Shown here: positions 8,987-19,100 of the stretch, in pieces
How positions within the stretch are numbered: position 1 is the first letter of the stretch
How the letters are laid out: every line of letters starts with the position of its first letter
NCBI GenBank assembly: GCA_964230215.1
Contig: CAXRGQ010000004.1
Coordinates: 62,001-126,000, forward strand
Length of the DNA: 64,000 nucleotides
Reading direction: 5' to 3'
From: JAUILH01 sp964230215
GTDB lineage: Bacteria; Bacteroidota; Bacteroidia; Flavobacteriales_D; JAUILH01
The notes under the pieces: generated by a model
Databases searched by the model: none
Told to the model about the DNA's origin: nothing
What the model saw: the letters and a program-made list of their open reading frames with translations, nothing else
Position numbers and translations under genes: made by a program

Positions 8987-10880
8987 GTGTATCATCATAG
9001 TGATTATTACGTTGAATGTGTTGCGTGCCAATGCTCAGCAAGAGGATACGACTTCTACCACAGCCTTATCCATATTAGTCATTCCGCAATTACCCAATCC
9101 AAATAAAGTTGACTTAATACTAAGTGACAGCTCTATTAGACTAGGATCCTTTAGCCTTTTGGATATAATCGATCAGCAGTCTGCTTTGTTTGTAAAGTCC
9201 TACGGGGTTAACGGTGTGTCAAATGTTAACTTTAGAGGTGGTAAAGCAGAACACAGCCGTATCTATTATAAAGAGGCAGATTTAAGTCTATTAAATATCG
9301 GTCAACTTGATTTAAGCTTGTATCCTATTGGTGCTGGAAATTTTGGGTCATTATCATATGGGGATGCGGCAAAAGAATTAGGTGGTGATGCTATTAATGG
9401 AGCGCTATCATTTGGACAGTTTTATACTAGATACGACACACTTAATGTGATGACTTCCTTAGCATACTCTTCCTTGTTAAATGTTAATGGATTGGCAAAG
9501 GTTGAGGCCAAGTTAAATGATAAGATGAATGCCTCAGCGTTTATACAATATTCAGGCGGTGAAAACAGGTTTACGTTCACCAACCCTTATCTATTGGAAA
9601 ACAAACTAGACACGATGAAAAACTCCACTTTCAGCGATTTAGCAGGTGGAGTGGATTTGCAATGGAAACAGCAGGAGAACAAATGGAGTTTCAGTACATG
9701 GCATAAACATCTTTTCAGACAAATCCCTCCGGGAAATAGTCAAACAAGCATTACAGATGAGTCTCTTGAAGATAATGTACACTTTGCAAGTATTGGATTT
9801 CAGCGAGATAGAAAACTAAAAGTATCCTATACGGGAGCATGGTTAGCCAATAACAATAATTACAGAAACGCTCTTGTTGGGTTGAATGATGTTAACAGCA
9901 TTCACTCATTCCAGAACATCCTCAAGATTGGAGATGGAAGAAGAATGAACGGGCCAATAAGTTGGACAAATGTTATTCGGTCTAATTATAGTATGGCTAA
10001 TAGTCCAGGATTAGATGGTGCAAAGTCAATCCATGACCTATCATACTACGGTAGGGCTTCTTATCAATTTGTGCACAAATTCAGAATTACAGTGGGTTTA
10101 AGAACGGGACTCAATAATTCAGAGCTGATAGGGTTATTACCCTCGGCAAGCCTAACATTTAGACCAAAACTTAATAATCATTTCGTTGTTATGGCTAACT
10201 CATCAATAAATAAGCGCTATCCCACTATAAACGAGCTGTACTGGAGTCCTGGAGGAAATCCTAATCTACAGGAAGAGAGAATTGCTATTACAGAACTTGG
10301 AGTAAAAATTAATAGAAAATTAAAGCTTGGTAGTTTTTCCAGCTCTTTGTTTGCCTATCACAACATCACAGACAATTGGACACAGTGGGTGCCTGGAGCA
10401 ACCTACTGGTCACCAGTTAATTTAAAACAAGTGGTAAGTAAAGGGCTTGAACTAGATATTAGTCTTAAAAGTAATCAGTTTAGAAAACTGCGATACAATC
10501 TTGGCCTTAAAGTCAATTACAATACAACTCAAAACAAAGAAGTGTATGATACATCATTTGTTGAGCCTAACAATGAGGTGATTTACAATCCAAATTGGAA
10601 TGTGAATGTTCTTGCTAGTCTTTCATATAAAACGTGGACTCTAACTTACCACCAACCATACGTTAGCAGATACTTTATTTCTAACGACAATTTATATTTT
10701 ATGCCCTCGTATTCTACTGCCAATTTTCGCATAATAAAATCTTTCAAAAAACACTTATCGGATTGGCGAATAGCAGTTTCGATAGACAATGTATTAGACT
10801 GGCAGTATCAAGTAATTCCTGGGAGACCAATGCCAGGCCGGGTTTTTAGTTTAAACATTATTTACAATCTCAAAAAATGA
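8973..10880 (+). CDS. TonB-dependent receptor, BtuB-like
   Basis: 635 residues: signal peptide (ITRCIIIVIITLNVLRANAQ), a plug domain at about residues 55-150 (LLDIIDQQSALFVKSYG, NVNFRGGKAEHSRIYYKEA, LGGDAINGALSFG), then a beta-barrel with alternating aromatic strands ending in GRPMPGRVFSLNIIYNLK, a typical C-terminal outer-membrane strand. It starts with GTG, within the end of the preceding gene. The riboswitch upstream and propeller proteins on both sides point to cobalamin or a corrinoid as the substrate, moved across the outer membrane with energy from TonB-ExbBD, which are not in this window. Confidence 0.88.
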   Translation: MFITRCIIIVIITLNVLRANAQQEDTTSTTALSILVIPQLPNPNKVDLILSDSSIRLGSFSLLDIIDQQSALFVKSYGVNGVSNVNFRGGKAEHSRIYYKEADLSLLNIGQLDLSLYPIGAGNFGSLSYGDAAKELGGDAINGALSFGQFYTRYDTLNVMTSLAYSSLLNVNGLAKVEAKLNDKMNASAFIQYSGGENRFTFTNPYLLENKLDTMKNSTFSDLAGGVDLQWKQQENKWSFSTWHKHLFRQIPPGNSQTSITDESLEDNVHFASIGFQRDRKLKVSYTGAWLANNNNYRNALVGLNDVNSIHSFQNILKIGDGRRMNGPISWTNVIRSNYSMANSPGLDGAKSIHDLSYYGRASYQFVHKFRITVGLRTGLNNSELIGLLPSASLTFRPKLNNHFVVMANSSINKRYPTINELYWSPGGNPNLQEERIAITELGVKINRKLKLGSFSSSLFAYHNITDNWTQWVPGATYWSPVNLKQVVSKGLELDISLKSNQFRKLRYNLGLKVNYNTTQNKEVYDTSFVEPNNEVIYNPNWNVNVLASLSYKTWTLTYHQPYVSRYFISNDNLYFMPSYSTANFRIIKSFKKHLSDWRIAVSIDNVLDWQYQVIPGRPMPGRVFSLNIIYNLKK

Positions 10881-11899
10881 GAATAATTCTTGTCATATCG
10901 GCGATTCTGGCTCTAACATCTTGTGATAAAGATATGTTGGGACCTCAATATGCAGGGGACAAAGAAAATAGAGGAGGTAAAATTCTCATTCTAAATGAAG
11001 GCAGCTTTGGCTGGGGAAATGGCTCGATAAGCCTATATAACAGAGACACAAAAGAAGTATCAAGCTTTGTATACCAAAACCAAAATGGAAGTTCTTTAGG
11101 TGATGTGGTTCAATCCGCGAATTTAATTGATGATAAGCTATACGTAGTAGTTAATAATTCTGGGAAAGTTGTTATAGTGGATACGTCTGATTTTACGCAT
11201 CAGGGAACTATCACTGGCTTAAGTTCGCCACGGTATATTTTGGATGGTAGTAATGGAAGTTTGTATATCTCAGATTTATATGCAGACGCTATTAATGTAG
11301 TGGATAAATCAAGTTCCTCTATCAGCTCTTCAATAGGCCTAGACGGGTGGACCGAAAACCTATATCTTTATAATGGGTGGATATATGCAATTCAGCCAGA
11401 ATTAGGTACGATTGTTAAGATTGATCCAAGTACAAATTCAGTTGATGATTCTCTTAAACTAACAAAAGGCATAGGGGAGATGGTGATTCATCCAAGCGGC
11501 ACAGCATGGCTATTGTCAAGCGGGGGCACAAACGAGTACCTACCTAAACTGTACACAATAGATTTAAATTTATTTGTAAAGCAGGACAGTTTAACGTTCA
11601 ATCTAAATGAATCTCCGACAAAATTGTGTGCAAAATCGGACTGGAGCGAATTATTTTATGTGATGGGTAATACGGTTTTTTCTTACTCGACATTGTCAGG
11701 AACAGTCTCGCATTTACGTACGTTTAACGGCACAACCAACTATGGATTACATAATGATCCTTTCACAAACGAACTATACTATGTAGACGCCAAAGATTAC
11801 GTTCAAAATTCACGCATTTACCGCATGGACAGTCTAGGGCAAGTCCTAGATACCTTTGATGGCGGTATTATTTCCGGCTCAATTTTCTTTATGCCTTAA
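10877..11899 (+). CDS. BtuG-like beta-propeller lipoprotein (YncE/DUF5074 type)
   Basis: 340 residues. A lipoprotein signal (MRIILVISAILALTSC) puts the mature N-terminus at Cys16. The rest is a repeating strand pattern of a seven-bladed propeller: GKILILNEGSFGWGNGSISL, LYVVVNNSGKVVIVDT, LYISDLYADAINVVD, IYAIQPELGTIVKID, ELYYVDAKDY. This is the fold and start (ILNEGSFGWGN) of the surface lipoproteins that in Bacteroides (BtuG) cap the BtuB channel and bind B12. The start codon overlaps the receptor stop by 4 bases (ATGA). A paired receptor-propeller complex is strongly suggested by context. Its 3' end overlaps the convergent oxidoreductase gene by 11 bases. Confidence 0.82.
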   Translation: MRIILVISAILALTSCDKDMLGPQYAGDKENRGGKILILNEGSFGWGNGSISLYNRDTKEVSSFVYQNQNGSSLGDVVQSANLIDDKLYVVVNNSGKVVIVDTSDFTHQGTITGLSSPRYILDGSNGSLYISDLYADAINVVDKSSSSISSSIGLDGWTENLYLYNGWIYAIQPELGTIVKIDPSTNSVDDSLKLTKGIGEMVIHPSGTAWLLSSGGTNEYLPKLYTIDLNLFVKQDSLTFNLNESPTKLCAKSDWSELFYVMGNTVFSYSTLSGTVSHLRTFNGTTNYGLHNDPFTNELYYVDAKDYVQNSRIYRMDSLGQVLDTFDGGIISGSIFFMP

Positions 11900-13016
11900 G
11901 TAGAAGGTTTGCAGCGTCAATACCCGTTTTGGTGCCAATTGCAACGCCCATGCCCCCCAATTTAACCCCACAAACTACATCTTGATCGATATGTTGGATA
12001 AAGGGTTTTTTCGTGTCGCCAACTCCCATAATTCCGGTCCATTGATGCTCAATCTCAAAATCCTGATTCGGCAGTATATGGCTTTTCAGAAGATCAATAA
12101 GTGCCGATTGTATGTTTGTGTTTAGTTTCTGATCTGAAGTATTCTCTTTGTCAAAATCGAGATTTCTTCCGCCACCAAATAAAATGCGTTCACCAATGTT
12201 TCTGAAGTAAAAATAACCTTCATCAAAATGAAATGTACCTTTGATGTTTAGGTTTTTTAATGGCTTGGTTATTAGTACTTGAGCTCTTGCTGGTTCAATG
12301 TTTAGTTCTGGTATTAGCTGCTTGGCAAATCCATTCGTTGCTATGATACATTTGTCACATATAATTACCCCATAAGATGTTGAGATTTCAATTGAGCCAT
12401 CCGATCTGTTAATCTGTTCAGTCTTTAAACCGTTTAAAATCCGAATGTGATTTTCCATGCAGAGATTAAGCAAGTAGTTCATCATCTTGCCTGTGTTTAT
12501 CTGACCCTCGCCAGAAATAGATATTGCGCCACAGAAATTGTTGAATGCGTTTTTACCAATAATGTCCGTGTCTATTTGGTAGGGAGAAAAACCAATATGC
12601 TGCTTGCAGGCAGTATTAAGGTAGTCAAGTTGATGCATACAATGTGCGTAGCTCTCTTTGTCTTTATCTAAAAACATCTCATAACTACCTAGCTCGAGAT
12701 AGTCAAGCATGTCGTCGCCGACAATATTCCGCAACAGCTTTAAACCATCTAAACGTTCTTTTACTAATGAAAACACATCCGTCTCCGCGTGAGACTTTAA
12801 GTCCATTAATAATTCGCTTGGGCTTCCAAAACAAGCAAATCCGGCATTTTTTGTACTAGCACCTGCGGGTAATGGACCAGCTTCTACAATAAGAACGTCC
12901 GATTTTGGTTCTCTTCGCTTAAGCTCAAGCGCAGCGTTGATACCCACAATTCCGCTACCAATAACTACATAATTCGGTCGACCTATAATTTCTGATTTTT
13001 CCCAAAAACTAAACAT
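11889..13016 (-). CDS. FAD-dependent oxidoreductase (DAO family)
   Basis: 375 residues with the dinucleotide-binding start YVVIGSGIVGINAALELKRR and the glycine/D-amino-acid oxidase blocks LIVEAGPLPAGASTKNAGFA, CIIATNGFAKQLIP and the C-terminal GVKLGGMGVAIGTKTG. The ATG at 13016 is preferred; the longer frame opens with TTG and has no supporting feature. The family oxidises amines or secondary amino acids with FAD, and the substrate is not evident. It is cytoplasmic, converges on the B12 operon and shows no link to it beyond a short 3' overlap. Confidence 0.87.
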   Translation of the reverse strand: MFSFWEKSEIIGRPNYVVIGSGIVGINAALELKRREPKSDVLIVEAGPLPAGASTKNAGFACFGSPSELLMDLKSHAETDVFSLVKERLDGLKLLRNIVGDDMLDYLELGSYEMFLDKDKESYAHCMHQLDYLNTACKQHIGFSPYQIDTDIIGKNAFNNFCGAISISGEGQINTGKMMNYLLNLCMENHIRILNGLKTEQINRSDGSIEISTSYGVIICDKCIIATNGFAKQLIPELNIEPARAQVLITKPLKNLNIKGTFHFDEGYFYFRNIGERILFGGGRNLDFDKENTSDQKLNTNIQSALIDLLKSHILPNQDFEIEHQWTGIMGVGDTKKPFIQHIDQDVVCGVKLGGMGVAIGTKTGIDAANLLLKA

Positions 13017-13138
13017 GTTACAACAATTGATTTTAGTGATGTTAGCTAACAATTGGGAATGTACGTTTTTTTTGGCGACATTTGTATATGTACATAGAAT
13101 GAACCTTATGGTATGTTTTGTGTATTCACTAGTGGTAT

Positions 13139-16100
13139 ATGAGTAAGCTTAGAGCAATATTTGGGCTGTTTGTTTTGATAGCTGTGTTTTTAGGAAACAA
13201 CCTAAGGGCTCAGGTAAATTGTGTATTCAACGTAACAGTGACGAATACCGTAACAGGTGCAAAAATCTCTGGGGCTAAAGTCACACTTTACAAAGGCGGC
13301 TCAGTGCAGCAATCCGCCACTGCGTCTTCAGGCGGAAAGGCTACAGTTAAAGGTCCGGCAAAGCAGAACTACAAACTAACGGTAACGGCAAATGGATATG
13401 TGAGCAAATCTATCGAAATGAAATTCGATAATATGCTTGAAGAGGATTTGGTAGGAAAAGATTGGAAGTTCCCACTTGATATCTCACTTATTGAAAAGCA
13501 CGAGGATGTTGATGTAAGTGCGCTCGAATCGCAAAGTTTCGCCATAGGTCAATTTGATGCTCAATCAACTGATATCGCTTGGGATGCAAAGCATATCAAG
13601 AAAATGCAGAAACTACAAGACAAAATCGCAGATGAAATTGAGGCCAAACTGCAGGAAGAAAAAGCCAATGCTGCCGCTAACGAGCAGAAGTATAATGATC
13701 TCGTTACTGAAGGAAACAAGGCAGTGATAGCAAAAGATTACGAGAATGCCATCAAAAAATACCAGGAAGCAAAATCAATCAAAGATAATGGTACACTGGA
13801 TGGGAAGATAGCTGACGCGCAAGCTAAATGGGACGAACAAAAGAAACTCGATAAGCAATTTGATGATCTATTAGCCAAGGGGGATAGCGAGATGGGGAAA
13901 GAAGATTTTGATGCTGCTATTGGCACTTATCAGCAAGCTCTAAACCTTAAACCAGACGATTCTACGGCTAAAACAAAATTACAAGAAGCTAAGGCAGCTA
14001 AAGAGAAAAAGGAGAATGAAGCAGCAGCAGAGGCGCAGAAAAAAGCAGACTTTGATAATTTAATGAAAGAAGGAAATACCTTGTTTGAGGCACAGACTTA
14101 CAAAGATGCCAAAACCAAGTATGAATCGGCTTTAGCTTTATTTCCGGATGACGCTACAGCAAAGCAAAAACTGCAAGCTACCATTGATAAGATAAAAGAA
14201 CTTGAGGATGCTGAGAAAGCAGAACAAGAAAAGAAAGCAAACTATGATGCTTTAATCGCTGAGGCGGATAATTTGTATACCTCATCTAACTGGAAAGATG
14301 CTAAAGCCAAATATGAAGAGGCACTAGAGCTGTTCGATGAAGCACATCCTAAGAACCGCATAGCTGAGTGTGATAAAAAGATTCAGGAAGAAGCAGATGC
14401 TGAAGCTGCCGAAAAACAAAAACGCGCAGACTATGATGCATTAATAGCAGAAGCCGATGGTTTATTTGATAGCGAAAAATGGGAGGATGCTAAATCTAAG
14501 TATCAAGCCGCTCTTAAAATGTTTGATGAGCAACATCCAAAAGATAAGATTTCTGCCATTGATGCGAAACTAAAAGAACTTGAAGACGCTGCAGCTGCAG
14601 AAGCAGAAATTGAGGCGAAATACAAACAACTAGTGGAGCAAGCAGATGGTTTGTATGATGGCAAGAAGTGGGAAGATGCGAAGGCAAAGTATGAGGAGGC
14701 GCTTAAGTTGAAAGAGAACGAGCAACATCCAAAAGACAGAATTTCTGCCATAGAAGAGGAGATTAAGGCTGAAAATGAAGCAGCTCAGCAAGAAGAGAAA
14801 TTCAAAAACATAGTAGCTGAAGCAGATAAACTTTATGATGCTGAAGATTGGGCTAATGCTAAGTCCAAGTATAATGAGGCTTTAGGCATCAAGTCTGATG
14901 ATCAACACAGTAAGGATCGTATCGAGGATATTGAAAACACTATTAAGAAATTAGAAGAAGAGGAGGCGGAAGCAGCAGCACAAGAAGCAAAATTCAAAGA
15001 AATTATAGCGGAGGCAGATGATTTATTCGCAAACCAAGATTGGGAAACAGCTAGAACTAAGTATCAAGATGCCCTTAACCTAAAGTCAGGAGATTCGCAT
15101 GCAGAAGGCCGTCTTGAAGAGATTAAAAAGAAGATTGAAGAGGAGGCCAATGCAGAAGCTGAGCAGAAGGCACTAGATGAAGAGTATGCAGGCTTAATTA
15201 AGGAAGCGGATGGTTTATTTGATAGCGAATCATGGGAAGACGCTAAGTCTAAATACGTTGAAGCCTTAGAAATAAAGGCTGATGAATCCCACCCTAAAGA
15301 TAGAATTTCTGCTATTGACAAAAAGCTTGAGGAGTTGGCGGATGCTGAGGCAGCAGAAGCTAAAAAAGAAGAAGATTATAAGCAATTGATAGCAGACGCG
15401 GATGGCTTGTACAGCGATGAAAAATGGAATGATGCCAAAGCGAAATACGAGCAGGCATTGGAACTATTTGACCGACCGCATCCGAAAGATAGAATAGATG
15501 CTATTCAGGCTAAACTAGACGAAATAGCTGCGCAAGATGCAGAAGCAGCTAAAATTCAGGAGCAATATCAAGCCCTCATTGATGAAGCAAATCAGTTGTT
15601 TGATGACGAGAAATGGACAGATGCACGTGCTAAGTATCAAGAAGCGTCCATAGTAAAGGAAGATGAGCAATATCCAAAAGATCGTATGCAAGAAATTGAT
15701 GACAAGATTAAGGAACTTGCAGACGCCGAAGAAGCTGAAAAGCAAAAACAGATTGATTACGATAACCTAATTGCTGAGGCAGATGCAGCATATACCAAAG
15801 AAGATTGGGAGACGGCCAAAGAGCGCTATCAGAAAGCACTTGACATTTTCGAGAAAGACCACCCTAAAGACAGAATTGCAGCAATTGACGAAAAGCTGAA
15901 GGAAATAGAGGACGCAAAAGGGGAGGAAGAGAAGTTTAATGGCTTGATTGCTGAGGCAGATGGTTTATTCGACCAGGAATCTTGGGAAGATGCGAAGGCT
16001 AAGTACAAGGAAGCACTGGCAATGAAAGAGGATGCGCACGCTACCCAGAGAATTGCTGATATTGATCAGAAATTATCAGAAGAAGCCGGAAAAGAACAAG

Positions 16101-19100
16101 CAAAGAAAGAGTATGAAAAGTATATTAAGGTGGCTGATTCTAAAATGGATGAAGGCGCCTATGAAGAAGCGAAAGGGATTTACGAAAGAGCAAAGAATTT
16201 CGCTGAAGATGGAGAAACATATCCAGACCAGCAGATTAAGTTAGCTGATGAAAAAATAGCAGAACAGGAAGCACGTAAGGCTGAATTCGATTCATTTATC
16301 TCAAAAGCAGATGCATCATTTGACTCGAGAAATTACGATGAAGCTGAGGGTTATTATAACAATGCTTTAGAAATCATTCCAGATGACGCGCATGCAAAGT
16401 CTAGAATTGATCAGATAGCGAAGATTCGAAAGGATTTGGAAGAGGCGCAAGCGGACGAAAATGCTAAGAAAGAGAAAAAAGCAGCGTTTGATAAGCTGGT
16501 GAAAGAGGGCGATGACAAAATGGATGCTGAGGAGTATGGAGACGGAAAAGTTAAATATGAAGAAGCACTCGCTATGTTCCCGGATGATGCCATGGTTAAG
16601 CAAAAATTGCAAGTAGCGAATAGTAAATTAGACGAGCAGAATAAACAAAAGCGTTACGACGAACTAATTGCTAAGGCGGACAAATCGTTTGACGAAGAGA
16701 AATACAAGATCGCTAAAGCAGATTATGAGCAAGCTTATGCCTTGATTCCATCTGGTCATGCCAAGGATAGAATTGAAGAAATTGACAGACTACTTTCGGA
16801 TGCTTCTAAGGAAGAACAGCTTCTAAAAGAATACGCTAAAATCATTAAAGTAGCTGATCAAACGTATAAAGATGGCCAATTGGAAGTGGCATTAGATTAT
16901 TTTAAGCGAGCTAAAAAGTACGATCCTAGTCAATCGTATCCCGATGAAATGATTGGTAAGATTGAAGCTGCTATCGCCAAGAGAGATGCTGAAAAAGGGC
17001 GTTATGACGAGTTTATTGCAGAAGCAGATAAGATGTTCAATCGCAAGAAATGGGATGAAGCAAAATCTGGTTATTATAAAGCCTTAGGCGTTTTTGAAGA
17101 AAAATATCCAAGAGATCAAATTGCATTAATCGATCAAAGAATTCAGGAAGAAAAAGATGCGGAAGCAGCAAAATTGGCTGAAAAGAACAAGAAGGAGAAT
17201 TTCGAAAAACTCAAACTTGAAGCAGACAATAAGTTTTCTGCTAAGGACTATGATGGGGCATTAAAAACCTATCAGCAAGCCTATGATTTAATTGCAGATG
17301 ATTACGTTAGTGGTCAGATAACAAAGCTCAATACAATCATTAAAGACCTTACTAGAAAAGAAGAGGGCTCTAAGATGTATGATAAAATAATTGAAACGGC
17401 CGATGAATACTTCAATTCAAAAACGTGGCCAGATGCAAGAGATTTATATTTGAGAGCTAGCAAGTTAAAGCCAAACGATCCATATCCAAACAGTCAGATC
17501 GCAAAAATTGACGCCGCGATAGCAGCTGAGAAGAATGCCGAGAAATCTGAGCGCAACAAAGCCGAGTATGACAAACTAATTACAAAGGCTGACAATCTTT
17601 TTGCTCAAGGCGAAGGAAAGTATAAAGAGGCCAGAACAGTTTATCAACAAGCATACGACCTGGTTAGTATGCCGCATCCAAAAAGAAGAATGGATGAAAT
17701 TGATCAATTCTTTAAAGACCAATCTGCAAAAGAAGCTGAAGAGATGTACAAAAAGATTGTAGCTCAAGCGGATTCGGACTACAATGCTGAAAATTGGGAC
17801 GATTCAAAGAAGTATTATCAGAGAGCACTTACCATGAAACCGAGTGATCGATATGTTATTGGTAAACTGCAATCAATCAATGAAATTTTAAAGGCAAATA
17901 GAGAACCAGATTACGGTGAGCGTAACGATGATATTGACGAGTACAGTATCGATGGAATGATAAATGACGCTCAATACAAGACCTACACAGATAAGGTAGA
18001 TTCAGTGTATAAAGCACATGCAGATAGAGTAAGTATTGAAGATCAATATGAAACGGAGTCATATGAGAAGCGCATGAATACGCATGAAAAGTGGGATACG
18101 TACAATGATGAGCGATTGGATAACGAGAAAAAGTACGATGATAACCGTTTGGCGAATGAAAAAATCGCAAAACAGCTAGAGCTAAATGATTACGCGTATG
18201 AGAATTCGCTTGAAGGAAGTAATAAATCAACTCGAGAGTTTAACGAAGATTATGCAGACAAGAAGATGACTGAAAAATCTGCAAACGAAATCATGTTGGA
18301 TAAGAATCGCCATAGAAATGAAGTGGTGGCTGAAGCCTTAAATGATGATTTCAACGCTTGGTTAGCTAATGAAGAAGAAATTCAGGAAAACAACACCTTC
18401 ACTAATCAAAAATACGCTAAACACAATGATGTGATGCGCATGGAGATGGAGAAGGCCAAAGACGGAAATAGACGTCATAACGAAGATGTCGCAGAAATCC
18501 TGAATGACAATAGAAATGCTTGGGAGGAAAATGAGTCGGATATCCAGAAAGAAAACATGTTAACAAATGAGAAGTACGCTAAACATCACGAGGACATGAA
18601 ACGCGAGATGGAGGAGGCTAAAGATGGTAACAGACGTCACAATGAAGATGTGGCAGAAGTGCTTAATGATAACTTCAATAGTTGGTTGAAAAACGAGGAG
18701 GAAATTCAGACAGAGAATACTTTTAACAATGAGAAGTATGCTAAGCACAACGAAAACATGCAGGTAGAGATGCAAAAAGATCGTGGTAAAAACCAGGCTT
18801 ACAATCATGATATTGCTGAAAAGCTAAACGACAACCATTCGAGCTGGGAGCAGAACGAGCAAAACATCCAGAAAGAAAAGACTTTCGCAAACGAAAAGTA
18901 CATCAATTCAGTAGATGAGGCTAAATCTGACATGGAGCAAGCCAAAGACGGTAATAGACGTCACAATGAAGACGTGGCAGAGCATCTCAACGATAACCGA
19001 AATGCATGGGAGAAGAATGAGGCTGAGATTCAGGAAGAGAACATGTTTGCTAACGAAAAATTCGCCAAAGACCAAGCTATTAAAAAGCTAGAAATGGAAG

